A stretch of 64,000 nucleotides of DNA from Diphasiastrum complanatum (lineage: Eukaryota > Streptophyta > Lycopodiopsida > Lycopodiales > Lycopodiaceae). The position numbers and the translations under genes are program-made. Below, piece after piece: positions 47,470-58,869 of this stretch. The number at the start of each line of letters is the position of its first letter. Position 1 is the first letter of the stretch. Where the stretch lies: NCBI GenBank assembly GCA_029204225.1, contig CM055106.1, positions 11,514,539 to 11,578,538 of the forward strand, written 5' to 3'. The notes beneath the pieces were generated by a model. The model saw only the letters and a program-made list of their open reading frames with translations, was not told the DNA's origin and did not search any database.

Positions 47470-48299
47470 GTTTTATTTGTCAATCCAAATATGCTTCTTC
47501 TATCTTAGAAAAGTTTGAAATGAAAGATTGTAAAGGAGTAGAATCTCCTATGGAGCAAAATGTAAAAGTTTCCAATAGTGATGATGAAGCATCATTTGAG
47601 GACATCACACTATATAGGAGACTTGTAGGCTCTTTGATCTATCTTACTATAACTAGACCTGATCTAAGTTATAGTGTAGGCAAACTAAGCCAATCTATGC
47701 AAAATCCATTGGTTTGTTATTGGAAAAATGCAAAAAGGGTGTTGAGGTACATCTCGGCCACCAAGAACTTTGGCATTTTATATGATGGATCTAATCTAGC
47801 CTTAAGGGCATATTCGGATGCTGATTTTGCAGGTGATAAAGTGGATAGGAGGTCCACAAGTGATTTTGTTACCTTTCTTTGCAATGGCATAGTGTCTTGG
47901 CTTTCCAAAAAGCAAGATACTATCTCTCTATCTTCAACCGAATTGGAATACAAGGCACTAACATCCACAACAAAGGAGATTCTATGGTTGAAAAGGCTTT
48001 TGGTGGAATTACAAGTCGTGGAGGCCGAGGAGCAGCCAACAATATTTTGTGACAACCAATCAAGCCAAGCATTAGCAACCAATCCCACATTCCATGCAAG
48101 GAGCAAGCACATAGAGATTGTTCACCATTTTGTGAGGGAAAAGATTCAAGCAAAGGAGATCAAGCTACATCATGTGTCTTCTTCAGATTGCCTTGCTGAT
48201 CTACTCACTAAAGCCTTGCCAAAGGCTTCATTTATCAAGTTAGGATCAGCCTCATGTGTTGTAAATAGATGTACTATAGTTGTATCATGTAAAAATTGA
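47466..48299 (+). pseudogene. Element C RNase H
   Basis: Starts with the connection FICQSKYASSILEKFEM. Then comes LVGSLIYLTITRPDLSYSVG, YSDADFAGDKVDRRST (catalytic Asp), LSSTELEYKAL, HIEIVHHFVREK and ADLLTKALPKASF. It ends four bases before the 3' LTR. Uninterrupted over 277 codons. Confidence 0.95.
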
Positions 48300-48303
48300 G
48301 GAG

Positions 48304-48971
48304 TGTTAGAATTTAGCGATTTTCACATGGTTTTTGATGAATATTAGACATCTATGTGGATCCACATGTGTGAGGACCTGTCCACACATGTGAAATGACA
48401 CTTTTAATATTAAGATCTGTTTTGATTAGCTTTCATTTGAGTCTAATATGACATCTCCTAAATTATAGGAGTTAGGTCCTAGATTGTAGGAATCTAGAAG
48501 GTCAATACAAACTACCAATGGATGAGGTGGCAAACTTGATAGATCTTATCCAAAGTGGATATGGATAAGTACAATGACTTGTCCTACACGTGCTGGATGA
48601 AGCTTAGAGAGAGATTATGGTGAATTTTTACTTGATCCATGATGGATCCATTATTGAGCTAATGATGAGAAATCTTGGTTTGTGAAGCTATCATTGTGTT
48701 TTGACTCTCTTAAGCACTTTCTTAGTGGATGAATGCTTTGTAGATGATAAGTAAATTATTTCTTGGTTATCAAGCCGCACAGTAGCTGTACTTCACACGT
48801 GTGAAGCCGTGGATCATCTTTTTTTATTGTTCTTGCTTGGAAACACAAAGATTGTCAAGTAGAAGCTAGATTTGGAAGCTAGTCTTGATATAGATCAAGA
48901 TCCCAAGCTACCAATCACTCTTTGTGATCATTTGTAGATCAATTTCAGTCCCTAAACTATGAAAGTTGACA
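48304..48971 (+). repeat. Element C 3' LTR
   Basis: Partner of 43084-43751, with the CTTCACACGTGTGAAG palindrome kept at 48791-48806. One flanking CACACGTG site is changed to CACATGTG. Confidence 0.95.
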
Positions 48972-49643
48972 TAATGAGCCTCCAATAGCTTCATTTCCAT
49001 CAGCAAAACCAGTCAAGAATGCTAGTACAAACCCAACATCAAAACAATGCTCACCAATGTAGCTAGTTTTACCTTATCTTGACAATTTGCACACATCCAC
49101 AAGAAATTGCTCAAACATGAGATAGAACAAGTAAAGTAAACTTGAACAAAACTTCCTTGCTGATCCTTTGACCCTGCTTGAGTTTTCTATATGCTGTAAA
49201 AATAGATCCATAATACCTTTGCTTATTACCTCTCCTTTGATGCTCTTGACTAGCTCCAAATTGCCAACTTCCCTTTTGACTAGTTGAAGCGCTTTGAGAT
49301 CAATCTCTTGATCATCAACTTGATCATCAAAGTAATTGAACAAACTTTGTTTTCCAGATACAATACCTGATTTTACAGCAAGATAACATCCATCCACTTG
49401 CATAGCTCCATGTACACAAGAAGATCCTCCAAAAGATGTTCCAGTCTTCATAAGAGATTGATACTCGAGATCCATTGCTTGGATCCACTCCTCTTCTTTC
49501 CTTAATCGATATAAATTTTTAGGCTCATCCAAAGAGGTTAGGAAAGCAACATAATTTCCAGAAACTACTTGCTTACCCTTTTGATCATATGTGAGCCTTG
49601 AAGGTACTTGTCTTTCTCTTGATGTTCACCTTGGCTTTTGACT
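48972..49643 (-). pseudogene. Element D: RT start and MDLFLQ-type non-pol tail
   Basis: From 49532 the minus strand reads MDEPKNLYRLRKEEEWIQAM, DLEYQSLMKTG, the first block of Copia RT. It then changes to SCVHGAMQVDGCYLAVKSG, FDDQVDDQEIDLKAL and LELVKSIKGEVISKGIMDLFLQ, matching the tail at 36229-36739. The tail therefore begins inside RT, as if a deletion or capture replaced the palm. Element C is inserted at 48972, and D resumes at 43083. Confidence 0.8.
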
Positions 49644-50195
49644 TCATGAAGGTCCATCATCACCACCATCCAAAGTAAGATCCTTCTCATCAACATCAAG
49701 AATGTTAGATCCATGCACTTTACCATCAATCATGCTTGAAGACACATTTGGAATGTTCCCCTCATCAAAAATGACATCTCTACCAACAATCACTTTGTTA
49801 GTAGAAGGAATGTAAACCTTGTAGGCTTTACTCACCTCACTATATCCAACAAAAATACCTCTTCTTGAAGATGGATCCTCCTTGGTCCTATCATCAAGAG
49901 TAATGTTGACATAGCATGTGCATCCAAAGGTTCTTAGAAAGTTGACAATCGGCCTCCTCTTGAATAGCATCTCAAAAGGTGTCCTTCCATCCAAAATAGC
50001 ACTCGGCCACCTATTACACAAGAAATTGGCACACAACAAAGCTTGATCCCAAAATGGTTTGTCAAGATTAGCACTTACCCTCATAGCTTTAGCACTTGGG
50101 AATATTGGGTCAATCTCAGTGCTACACTTGTTGAGAGGCAAACATACTTTTCTTTTTTCTTTTCTTATTTGGTGTAAAAAGTAGATAGAAAACAA
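49644..50195 (-). pseudogene. Element D integrase C-terminal part
   Basis: The minus strand reads AKAMRVSANLDKPFWDQALL, CANFLCNRWPSAILDGRTPF, EMLFKRRPIVNFLRTFGCTC, RRGIFVGYSEVSKAYKVY and GRDVIFDEGN. This is the end of the Copia integrase core and its C-terminal domain. The catalytic Glu region is missing upstream, and the copy is truncated near 50195. Confidence 0.93.
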
Positions 50196-51417
50196 TTTTT
50201 TTTTTAATGTGAGGTGCTAAAATTTAGAGCTATTTTTTTGACCTCTTTAGGTAGGCCACTATTCTCAAATATATATAACGAGAATTTGACCTGCACTTAT
50301 CACAAATATCTCCAATTTTCAGTCAGGTTACTTCATGGTTCCTAATTCCCTTAAGGAGTCATTGTTTTGTGTCGTACAAAAAAAGAAAAGCAATAATATT
50401 TCAATTAATTTGTTGTGCACTGTCTTCACATTTCCATTTTTTCTTTAATTAGCATATTCACATCATCATGAGCAATTCGATAGGATTTATTATATCTTAC
50501 CTATACTTTTTCAATTTCATTTATGATTTAAGATGATTTAGCTGATCTAGATCAGATTTGTGTTCCATACATTGAACTCATGATTATTGATAATGCTAGG
50601 GACCTTTTGGCTCGTATTTTTTCAAGTACTCTAGCCTGCGCAAATATGGCAATGGCTGGGCAAGAGGTGACAAATTTCTCCTCATTTTCTTGTGGCTCTC
50701 GAATTCTTCTTGGTGATTTGCAAATTGCAATGCAGATCTGACAGTTGATTCTCTCTTTTCCAAGTGCTTTTGGGAGCTTAGGTTGCTGCAGGTATCTCCC
50801 TTTTTTGTTGTTCGTCCTGCTTCTACTCTACTTTGGTTTCTGTTTTGGGTTTGCCTCATGTAATTCTTGCTTCAAGATTGGTTCTGTTAAACAATCCTTC
50901 ATGTAATTCTTGCTTCAAGATTGGTCTTATTAAGAGGTTGTTTTTCCTGTATAGTCTATTGTATGATATCTCCCTAGCACAAGTAACAGAATTGCTTATA
51001 TATATTATTTGGTTTTCTAGCAAAAGTAGGGGAATTGCTTATGCATTTTGTTACATTTTTTTGCATTTCCCTCCACTACCCACACTACTCTCTATGTTGT
51101 AGAAACCAGAGACATGTATGATCCATTCCTTATGCATACATCTTCAAAACCAAAACCCACAAAACCCAACCCTCGCGGTGCCGATGGTGTCAAGTTAGAA
51201 TGGTAAAAAGAATCCATCCACTAAACTTCAAAGAGAGCCGACAATGGTGGACTAGTGTCTGTGAGGACTAGAGTCGATAAAAGTTAGAAAGGTTCAAGGA
51301 TCAAAAGCTGAACATTCAGGTCCGATTTGCTAAGAACATAAGATCCAACCAATGTTTTAGTCTTTTGTCAACTTTAGTTTTTAGTGTACCTTTGAAAAGC
51401 TCAACTATGAGCCCACT
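50196..51417. other. No gene recognised
   Basis: AT-rich. A 24-bp repeat (ATGTAATTCTTGCTTCAAGATTGG near 50858 and 50900) occurs twice. Frames are short and unlike known proteins. Confidence 0.5.
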
Positions 51418-51645
51418 TTAAGGTTAGTATTAGGGGTAGATTTAGGGTTAAGATTAGGGTTTAGAGTATTACTTATGAAATAGGATGTCAAGTATGGATT
51501 AGGACTATTGGTAAGATTAGGGCTTAGAGTGTAGGGTTTAGAGTTAGGGGTTAGGATTTAAAATTAGGATTATAATTAGGGTGAGGCTTAGAATTAGTGT
51601 TAGGGTTTAGGGTTTAGAGATATGAGACTGTGGCTATGTAGTTAA
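51418..51645 (+). repeat. Degenerate telomere-like repeats
   Basis: Many copies of TTAGGG, TTTAGGG and variants (AGGGTTTAG, TTAGGGTTTAGGGTTTAG near 51600) in one orientation. TTTAGGG is the plant telomere unit, so this is an interstitial or A/G-rich degenerate array. Confidence 0.7.
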
Positions 51646-51717
51646 GGTTGGGGTTACAAACCTGCTATATGGTACAAACATATAATAAGTATGATAAGTT
51701 TTGAGACTTGTATAACA

Positions 51718-51806
51718 CAGTACGAACCTACTGTACGATATGAAACCGTTGTACGATACGAACATGTTGTACAGTATAGTACGAACGTATTGTACGATAT
51801 GAACCT
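51718..51806. repeat. Short tandem repeat TGTACGATATGAACC
   Basis: Four to five degenerate units of 18-26 bp containing TACGA...GTACGATAYGAA. Confidence 0.75.
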
Positions 51807-52621
51807 ATCATCAATGAGACTACCAATTTTGAATCCATACATTCAATTATGTTCATACGATACAGTTAACACAGGGTGTCAAAATTGTACTTCGATGTTT
51901 CGGCTAACATTTGAATCAATTTTGAGTCTATTCTGACTTCATGTGATAAAGTTATGGCTATTTCCGTGGAATAGGTCAAAAATCAACAATTAGGGTTAGT
52001 GTGCTCTCGATTGTAGGTGCTAAAATCCAAGATCATTCGGAACCCTTCTTTCTTGCCAAAAAGTGTGAACAATACACACACGGATAGGGCTATTGCAACA
52101 CCCTATAAATGGTAATATACTATCCAATTTTCAGCCTCGGAATGTGATCGAATCATCACAAAAAAATTAGCGCCTTCTTCCACACCTGGAAACAAGCAAA
52201 AAGAAGCAGATCTTCACTTTGTAAAATCAGCAAGGGTGCTGATTTTTCAGCCAAATTAGAAGAATAGAAATTGCTTGTAGATGTGCGCCCTCCTACAAAG
52301 GATCAAATCTGAAAAATAGGCAGCAGCGGACCAACGAAAGTAGCATAAACCTACACGGATGTGGGCGACCTAAAAGAAGCCCTGAAGAAGATAATTAATG
52401 GCGCCTTCCTACAACCTGAAAAATTAGCAAACAACAACCTGATTTTTGGGTGCCCAAAATCTTGTTATCTTTTTTAATGTGTGGCGCCCTCCTGCAAAAC
52501 GGAAAAGAGTCAAAAAACGGATCTTCACTCCAAAAAATCAGCAAAGGTGCTGAATTTTTGTGATCCATAAGTGAAGACGATCTCTTTTGGTAGGGCTCCC
52601 TAAATCAAGCATAGAAGATCC
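51807..52621. other. No gene; leader-like sequence
   Basis: Repeated pieces such as GCGCCYTCCT and TTCACTYYRWAAAATCAGCA (twice, near 52210 and 52525). Position to the left of a PBS-like site suggests the leader of a minus-strand LTR element. Confidence 0.45.
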
Positions 52622-52636
52622 ATGGCTGTGATACCA
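52622..52636 (-). other. PBS-like site
   Basis: Minus-strand TGGTATCACAGCCA resembles the initiator tRNA-Met PBS (TGGTATCAGAGCC) with changes. TGTAGGATATCAAAG follows to the right as a possible LTR end. Confidence 0.5.
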
Positions 52637-52889
52637 TGTAGGATATCAAAGTGCCAAAATCCTTCTAACATTCAATCTCCATATACAAGAAGAAGAAAAA
52701 GAGGAAGAAGAAGAAGCGGGAGAGGATTAGGCGCCCTCAAGGAGAGAGAAAGTAGTAGCAATGCTTGAAAGAGAATGAATTACAAATGAACAAAGAGTAC
52801 ATATAAATAGGTCTTCCAAGGGCCTAGACTCTTCCAAACTCTAAGTTCTAAAACATAACATTGGAGGGCTAAGAGAGGAAAAATTTGGA
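52637..52889 (-). repeat. Putative LTR part
   Basis: On the minus strand it carries CTATTTATATGTACTC near 52808 (possible TATA box), ends at the PBS-like site, and is Gly/Arg- and Glu/Lys-like only by composition. The far boundary was not found. Confidence 0.4.
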
Positions 52890-53290
52890 AGGAAGGGCTC
52901 CGGTCGAGATCTGAAGGAACGGCTTTGGTCGAGATTTGACAGAACTGCTTCGGTCGAGATCTGAAGGAATGGCTTCGGTCGAGATTTGACAGAACCAAGG
53001 GAGCCACTTTCTTCCTCTTCTGTGCTCGCGTAACAACTAATACAGAAGCGTGGAATTGTCGTCCTTCCGATGGCATCCCTGCTAAAACTACTGGTTGCTG
53101 TATTGCAAAGAAGTTAAGAGGTGCATTGGTTCCAGATTTAAATGGACAATTCTTGTAACAGTACCTATAACCGCATTCTCGGTAAAAGGATGTATATTGT
53201 CCCCTGTAGGGACATTTTGTCCTTCGTCGCATCCATAGCAGCCATAATTTCTTATGCCTTGACGCTGAGTTTGAGCTCATAGGCCGCAAC
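52890..53290 (-). pseudogene. Gypsy-like gag knuckle fragment with in-frame minisatellite
   Basis: The minus strand reads TKCPYRGQYTSFYRECGYRY, CYKNCPFKSGTNAPLNFF, which resembles the paired-knuckle part of the gag at 28978 and 61.6 kb with lost cysteines. It then runs into 24-bp repeats (CAGATCTCGACCGGAGC type) translated as SNLDRSHSFRSRPKQFCQ. Frames are broken. Confidence 0.5.
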
Positions 53291-53757
53291 ATATTCATTT
53301 ATGACAAGACCCCCTCGGTCAAGATCTGAAGGAAGGCTCCAGTCGAGATCTGACAGAGGCACTTCGGTTGAGATTTGAGAAAAATCTCATGATGCATAAA
53401 TGGATCTGTTTGATGCAAGTGAAGAACTCCAAGGAAAATAGGACTGTAGCTCAGAGAAGTTCTTATAAAAGAGGTGTATCTCCAGGAATGTTGGTTATCC
53501 TGAAATACCAGTGAGACAGAGATGAGGTGGCTGAAATGTGAGAATGATTTTTTAAGGTGTAGCCTATCAGTTGTTGATCTAGAACACCCATGACCCATGA
53601 GTATGAACAGAAGAAAAAAAGAAAAAAATGCATAGAATGTACATAAGTAATGATATGAAGTATAAACAAGGAATGAGATGAACAATAGGCGAGATGTACA
53701 AGGAAAGGAATAAAATAACATTAAAAACGCTTTTTTTTTTCATCAAGGGAAAAGATC
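53291..53757. other. No gene; further minisatellite units
   Basis: Three more units of the GGTCGAGATCTGA repeat lie at about 53305-53375. The rest is AT-rich and non-coding, directly 3' of the integrase fragment. Confidence 0.5.
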
Positions 53758-54110
53758 CTAAATTGGATCAACAAAGAAGAACTCTTTGTAGTACCGCCAT
53801 AGACGACCACCGTTTACGACAGTGTCTAGCAGTGTCCCGACAAGTGTTTGTAACTGGACTACACCATTAGGAAATATTCTGTTAATAATGTATGGCCCTT
53901 CACTTCTGAACTTCAACTTGTTGGGGTGCTTCTTTGATGTATAAAGAAGTACCTGGTCACCTAAATGTAGATCTTTATTATGCAGGTGACGGTCATGCCA
54001 AGCTTTTAGACCATGGTCATTCCTTCTTTGGGATACACCATGTAGGCTCACATAGTTAATCACTATCTTCCTAGCTAGTATTTCCTCGGCTCTCATGCTC
54101 GGCTCTCAGC
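53758..54110 (-). pseudogene. Ty3/Gypsy integrase C-terminal domain
   Basis: The minus strand reads GLKAWHDRHLHNKDLHLGDQ, VLLYTSKKHPNKLKFRSEGP, YIINRIFPNGVVQLQTL and VVNGGRLWRYY. This is the (K/R)..WHD..I....F..GD.VLL...K..P.KL...W.GP....N.V..Y pattern of the Gypsy integrase C-terminus. The core is missing upstream. Confidence 0.9.
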
Positions 54111-55164
54111 TTCTTCTGCTCTCTTCCTTTTGAGACCTCCTCGGTCATGGGTGAGAGATAACTTATGTCTTTCGCTTGGCTCGGCACTAGAGAATCGGCT
54201 AACAACCTTTGAGACGTTTCAAGCATCCACATGTCTTGAAGGACAAGAATGAACGGTCTCTTGATCTCTTCTTCATGGTTTGGACAATATGGCTGATAGT
54301 GAATGGCCTACAAAAACATTGTTCCCATTAGTCTAAGTATAGTCATCATTCTTGTGTCAAGAAATACAAATATCTTCTTTTTTGATGTACCTTTCCAGCT
54401 TCCATCATTGCTTGGGCTTCTCTCCTCCAATTGTCAGAACTTAGTGCATCTACAAATTGCATAGTTTTATAAGAAACTATCGAATGCTTGTCATCTACAA
54501 TACATGAATAGGAAAGTCAATCTTACAATACCCATTATTAACACCCAACACTAGTGTTAGATTACCTCTACTACGTAGCCTGTATACAAGTTGTGAAACT
54601 AGCATTCTTTGGATGTGAGTGTGTTGTGTGCATGCAGTGAGGCTTCAGTGTCTCAATAGTAATGTCGAATTTTTTTTTTTGAAAGATATGATGTAGCATG
54701 GTTTCAGGTCCATTAACGATGTAAAAGCCTTCATAATTATCTGATATCAATATGGGATACTGATTCAAATGTGTACATTCATTGCAGATTATCCATCTTT
54801 TCTAGGATGGTTTGAAGCTCTTCTTTTCCCTTTGAGTTTGGGTAGGAATGACAGGTAATTTGTGCATTTGCTTCTTTGAAGTAAGCCATTTGGGATGTTT
54901 TCTTGCACTCCTCTAAAAACTTATCAGAGTCTTTCTTTAGATGGAGATCAAGAATAAAGGATTCTCCATTACATGAATGTTGAAAAGAAAGAACTTCACC
55001 ATCCAACTCTACGATTAAATTGATCTCATTCACCTCAAACTCCACAAGCATAAGTGTCTTTAAAAAACATCATATGTGGAGACTATATGTACAAAATATC
55101 TTTCAACAATTGTCTTTGATGATTTACTCTCCAATATTGTTGTCTTCTCTCAAAGAAGGAGTGA
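54111..55164. other. No gene recognised
   Basis: Non-coding spacer. A 90-codon minus frame (54779-55051; MLVEFEVNEINLIVELDGEV) is unrecognised and may be chance. Confidence 0.5.
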
Positions 55165-55650
55165 TGTTTCAATCGAAGCGGTTCTGTCAAATCTTGACCG
55201 AAGCCATTCCTTCAGATCTCGACCGGAGCCTTCCTTCAGATTTCGACCAAAGCGGTTCTGTCAAATCTCGCCCGAGCAATTCCTTCAGATCTCGACCGGA
55301 GCCTTCCTGCAGATCTCCACCGAAGTGGTTCTGTCAAATCTCGATCGAAGCCGTTCCTTCATATCTCGACCGGAGCCTTCTTTCAGATCTCGACCGAAGT
55401 GGTTCTGTCAAATCTCGACTGAGCAGTTCTTTCAGATCTTGACCGGAGCCTTCCTTCAGATCTCAACCGAAGCAGTTCTATCAGATCTCGACCGAAGCGG
55501 TTTTATCAAATCTTGACCGAAGCAGCTCCTTCAGATCTCAACCGGAGCCTTCCTTCGAATCTCGACCGGAGCAGTTTTGTGAGATCTCAACCCGAGTTCC
55601 TTGTTAAATCTCAACCAGAGCAATAATTTCGAATCTCGACTGGAGGACAT
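55165..55650. repeat. 24-bp minisatellite with trimeric higher order
   Basis: About 19 units of CTCGACCGRAGC...TTCAGAT, 22-25 bp each. Three variants tend to alternate: one with GGTTCTGTCAAAT, one with ATTCCTTCAGAT and one with GCCTTCCTTCAGAT, giving a period of about 72 bp. Units recur at 56270-56460 and, inverted, at 52890-53010 and 53305-53375. Confidence 0.92.
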
Positions 55651-56511
55651 ACATTTGAATTTTACGATCTGGCACGTCCCATCTTCCTTGCAACCTGATG
55701 ATGGCGGCAATAAATGCCCTCTCCCGGAAGCCATTCGCACCTCAACGAAGTGCGAAGCTAGAGCATTTTCTGGCGACGATCTGTGGCGATCTTTCTGCTC
55801 TTGACACCAATCCTGGCGCTCGACTATTCAATCCGTCCATCATCATCTTCACACCATCTCACCATCGTTATCACTCCTTTATGAGTGCCATCACCAAAAC
55901 CATCGTTATCACAAACGTCGCTGGCAGAATACCTTATATCTCAAGTTTTGCATGCTGAGGTGTAGTGTCACACGAGCACTTATCACGCTCCTCTATTGAA
56001 CATCCTACAATCACAATCACAAACCATACACCTTCAACCTGCTTCATCCCTGAAAGATACACATCCATAACATTAAAACCATTGTCAAACACCTCCACTT
56101 CCTCCTATTCCACTCCCCATCTTCTTAACTCGACCTCACTCTGTTCACCCACTTTTACTTCATCACCCACACCGCTCTACCCAACACAGCCATCTTCCAC
56201 ATATCTCCCTTTCCAAACCCGTTCATACATCCCTCCCCCCACACTTTCCGAACCATTCTGCACCACCACTTCCCATCTCAACCGGAGCCCCCTCCTTCAA
56301 CACTCGACTAAAGTCCTCCTTTCCCATCTCAACCGAAGCCACTCCATCAGATCTCAACCGGAGCCCAACCCTTCAGATCTCAACCGAAGCCACTCCATCA
56401 GATCTCAAACCAAAGCCCAACCCTTCACATCTCAATCGATGCTCTTTCCACTGTCTCAGCTCTCAACCGAAGCAATTTTTCCAGAACCCTTCTTCTTCCA
56501 TTTTCCAACCA
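55651..56511 (+). other. No gene; possible 5' region of the following ORF
   Basis: CA-rich, GC-richer than its surroundings. Short repeated CATCTCAACCGGAGCC pieces at 56275-56460 are further minisatellite units. It leads to ATG 56512. Confidence 0.45.
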
Positions 56512-58869
56512 TGTCGTCCAACCCCAGTTCCAGTTAAGATGATCCTGAAGCAAGCAAGCTCGACATCCAGGTATGCAAGCTTGACCTTACAGAGATGCAA
56601 ACCTGGTACCAACAGGCGGAGTCTTTCTTCAAGGAAATCGAATTTCAGATCCCTACCTTGATAGGTTATCAAAGCCCCTATCTGGTACACATGGCATATG
56701 CCAATTATCATACCACGGCAAGATCATGTCAGATCATAGTTCCCCCTATCAGGAATTATGTCTATAACGTATCCTTTGCGGCAACTGACTTGCAATCTTA
56801 TGGTTTCCCACGAGGACCAAACACTGTCACACGGACACTCCAAAAGATAGAGCAAACGACATATTTCAAATATATTGATCCCTCTATGACCAAGTGGAAG
56901 AACAAGGATGGGTACAGGCTGGAAGCAATCAACGACAAGCAACTTCACGCAGCATGTGCATATCTCACCATATACACACAAAAGCCTCGAATGAAAGTGC
57001 TGAGGGTACCCATGTCCTTGTTTCACCGGTGGGATCAGTTTCACATGGTTCCACGTCAGATGGTGGCATCTCGTCCATAGCATCACAACAACACTCGTCA
57101 CCCTCACATGTCATCGACGAGGGTGATGGAGCAACTACATCCACACTGGCACCTGACACGACAGTACCTCATGTCCCAAGTCAGCTAGATGAAGCCACCA
57201 CCCCACCCACACTGATTACAATGCCAACGCCACCAACATCACCACTAGCACAAGTTTTTTTTTTTTTTTTTTTTTTTTGGGGGGGGGTGGGGATATCCAG
57301 TCCCCAAGACACGGGAGCAGCCCAACATTCACAAGATCAACAATCACAGGCCCAGCAAGTCCACTTATAGGACACATCTCAATATTTTGATGTTGCGGAC
57401 CTGATGGAGATAAGCGACGACGAACCAGAAAAGGAGAAGCAACTAGGAAGAAGTCAGACACCTCCACCTCCACCTCCATTTTCAGTTCTAACACCACGCC
57501 TATTTTTTGGTTTAGCCTCACCACCCCACACCCCATATCAGTACCCAAACCTCTCTAACCCTGAAAAGCTCACTGAAGCAGTCAAACGCTCAATGATCGG
57601 CCTATCCGAAACGAGCTACCACATGCATTGGTTGGTGAGCCAACATCGAGTTCTAGAGAGCAAGGTCCAACATCAAGACCAAGAGATTGCGCGATATCAA
57701 AGGATGGCCAAAGAAAAAGAAAAAGAGGCTGTAGAAAGCAGATCTGTGATGGCCGGGCAAAAATCCACCTTGGAAGAGGTCCAACAACAACTGAAGCACC
57801 AGATGGTCCAAATTGACCAAGTACGAGATGGATCGTTGGGTGCAATGACAGTCAATGCTCCTCCAGTCAAGCCCGAGGACATTCAAATCCAGGCCCCATA
57901 GGCCTCAGCCATCCGGATGGAGAAATACATAAGGCTAATCCAAGAGCGAGAGGCCAGTAAAAAGAATTTTGAAAAAATCATGGTGAAACAAGAGAAGATC
58001 ATCTTGGAGTCCCAAAAGCAGCTAGAAGAAACAACGAAGGCCCTACAGCAAGTCTTGGACAAGGTGAACCAATTATGGGACACGGCGTGCAAGGCCCAAG
58101 CAGGTGATCAGGTAACGAAGCCACGGGACGATGCTGGGAATGATGGAACAGAGGATCAGGACGGGCAAACCCACCCATCAGACGGTAGCTCAGGATCGGG
58201 TGGCCAGAGAGCCGGTGCTGCTTTTATGAGCTTTCCCCGACCCTCTCCCACCTTTAACCCTTCCTCCTACTCTGCATTTAATTTCTCTGAAACATTCATT
58301 CCAACTTACCCAATTCTTCCATCTCCTCTTTCTTCATCACCTCCTAGTCAAATAATGGGCCCATCAAAAAGTCTAGCTGACACCTACAATGCCCGACAGG
58401 ATGAGTTCCTCCAACAACTCCACTCCCCCGGTGCTGCATATAACTTATTATCTCCGCCTCCTCCTAAACTATTAACCCCCGCACCCCTCTCCCCAGATCA
58501 CTCCATCCCCGACCTTCCGAAAACTAACACAGACATTGGAGCCGATGATGACTTTTTGGCTGACCAACCGGAGACAAGAAGATTCTCGCCCAGGCCAGAC
58601 ACGGGTGCAGATGAGCCGTCGACAAGCGAGCGAGGAAAAGAGAAAGACACGGGCACCAAGGCCCTTGATGATTATCTGGCAAGGCCACCCCAGTCGCGTA
58701 GGACAACTTTCCCTACCCGGCCTAGAAGTAAACTAGCTAATACAAGGGAATCAGAGAAATTTGAAAGAAAATACCCTCCCAATATGAGGGGCGGCAAAGA
58801 AGACATCGATCAAAGCCAATACTCCACCAGGGCCGAGATTATTGCCGCACTACAACCGCAACCAGAATG
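56512..58869 (+). pseudogene. Long broken ORF, coiled-coil and Pro-rich, unrecognised
   Basis: Consecutive plus-strand frames appear to be one protein. The N-terminal part, 56595-57080, is globular (MQTWYQQAESFFKEIEFQIP, YLVHMAYANYHTTARSCQII, LEAINDKQLHAACAYLTIYT). After a frameshift near 57030 comes a Ser/Thr/Pro-rich part with a poly-T/poly-G tract (57256-57286). Then a long coiled coil (57404-58095; HRVLESKVQHQDQEIARYQR, KNFEKIMVKQEKIILESQKQ), broken by one TAG at 57899. A Pro/Ser/Asp-rich tail runs to 58869, where the frame enters the inverted leader array of E3. No pol motif is present. It may be the extra ORF of a Gypsy element or a captured gene. Base composition is clearly richer in GC than the flanks. 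Confidence 0.5.

Larger units (their letters stand above)
43080..48975 (+). mobile_element. Nearly full-length Copia retrotransposon (C) nested in D
   Basis: LTRs lie at 43084-43751 and 48304-48971 (668 bp each, about 95% identical by eye), flanked by TAAT on both sides. A PBS, gag, protease, integrase, RT, RNase H and polypurine tract (AATTGAGGAG, 48294-48303) are present in Copia order. At least four frameshifts and stops break the polyprotein, so it is defective but complete in layout. It is the only element in the window with a full pol. Confidence 0.93.

Noticed and set aside
55020-55516. Two long plus frames of about 140 residues
   Set aside because: They cross the minisatellite and only repeat its translation.
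57256-57286. Poly-T/poly-G tract as a possible slippage or frameshift signal
   Set aside because: The neighbouring frames are already broken, and homopolymers are prone to sequencing error.
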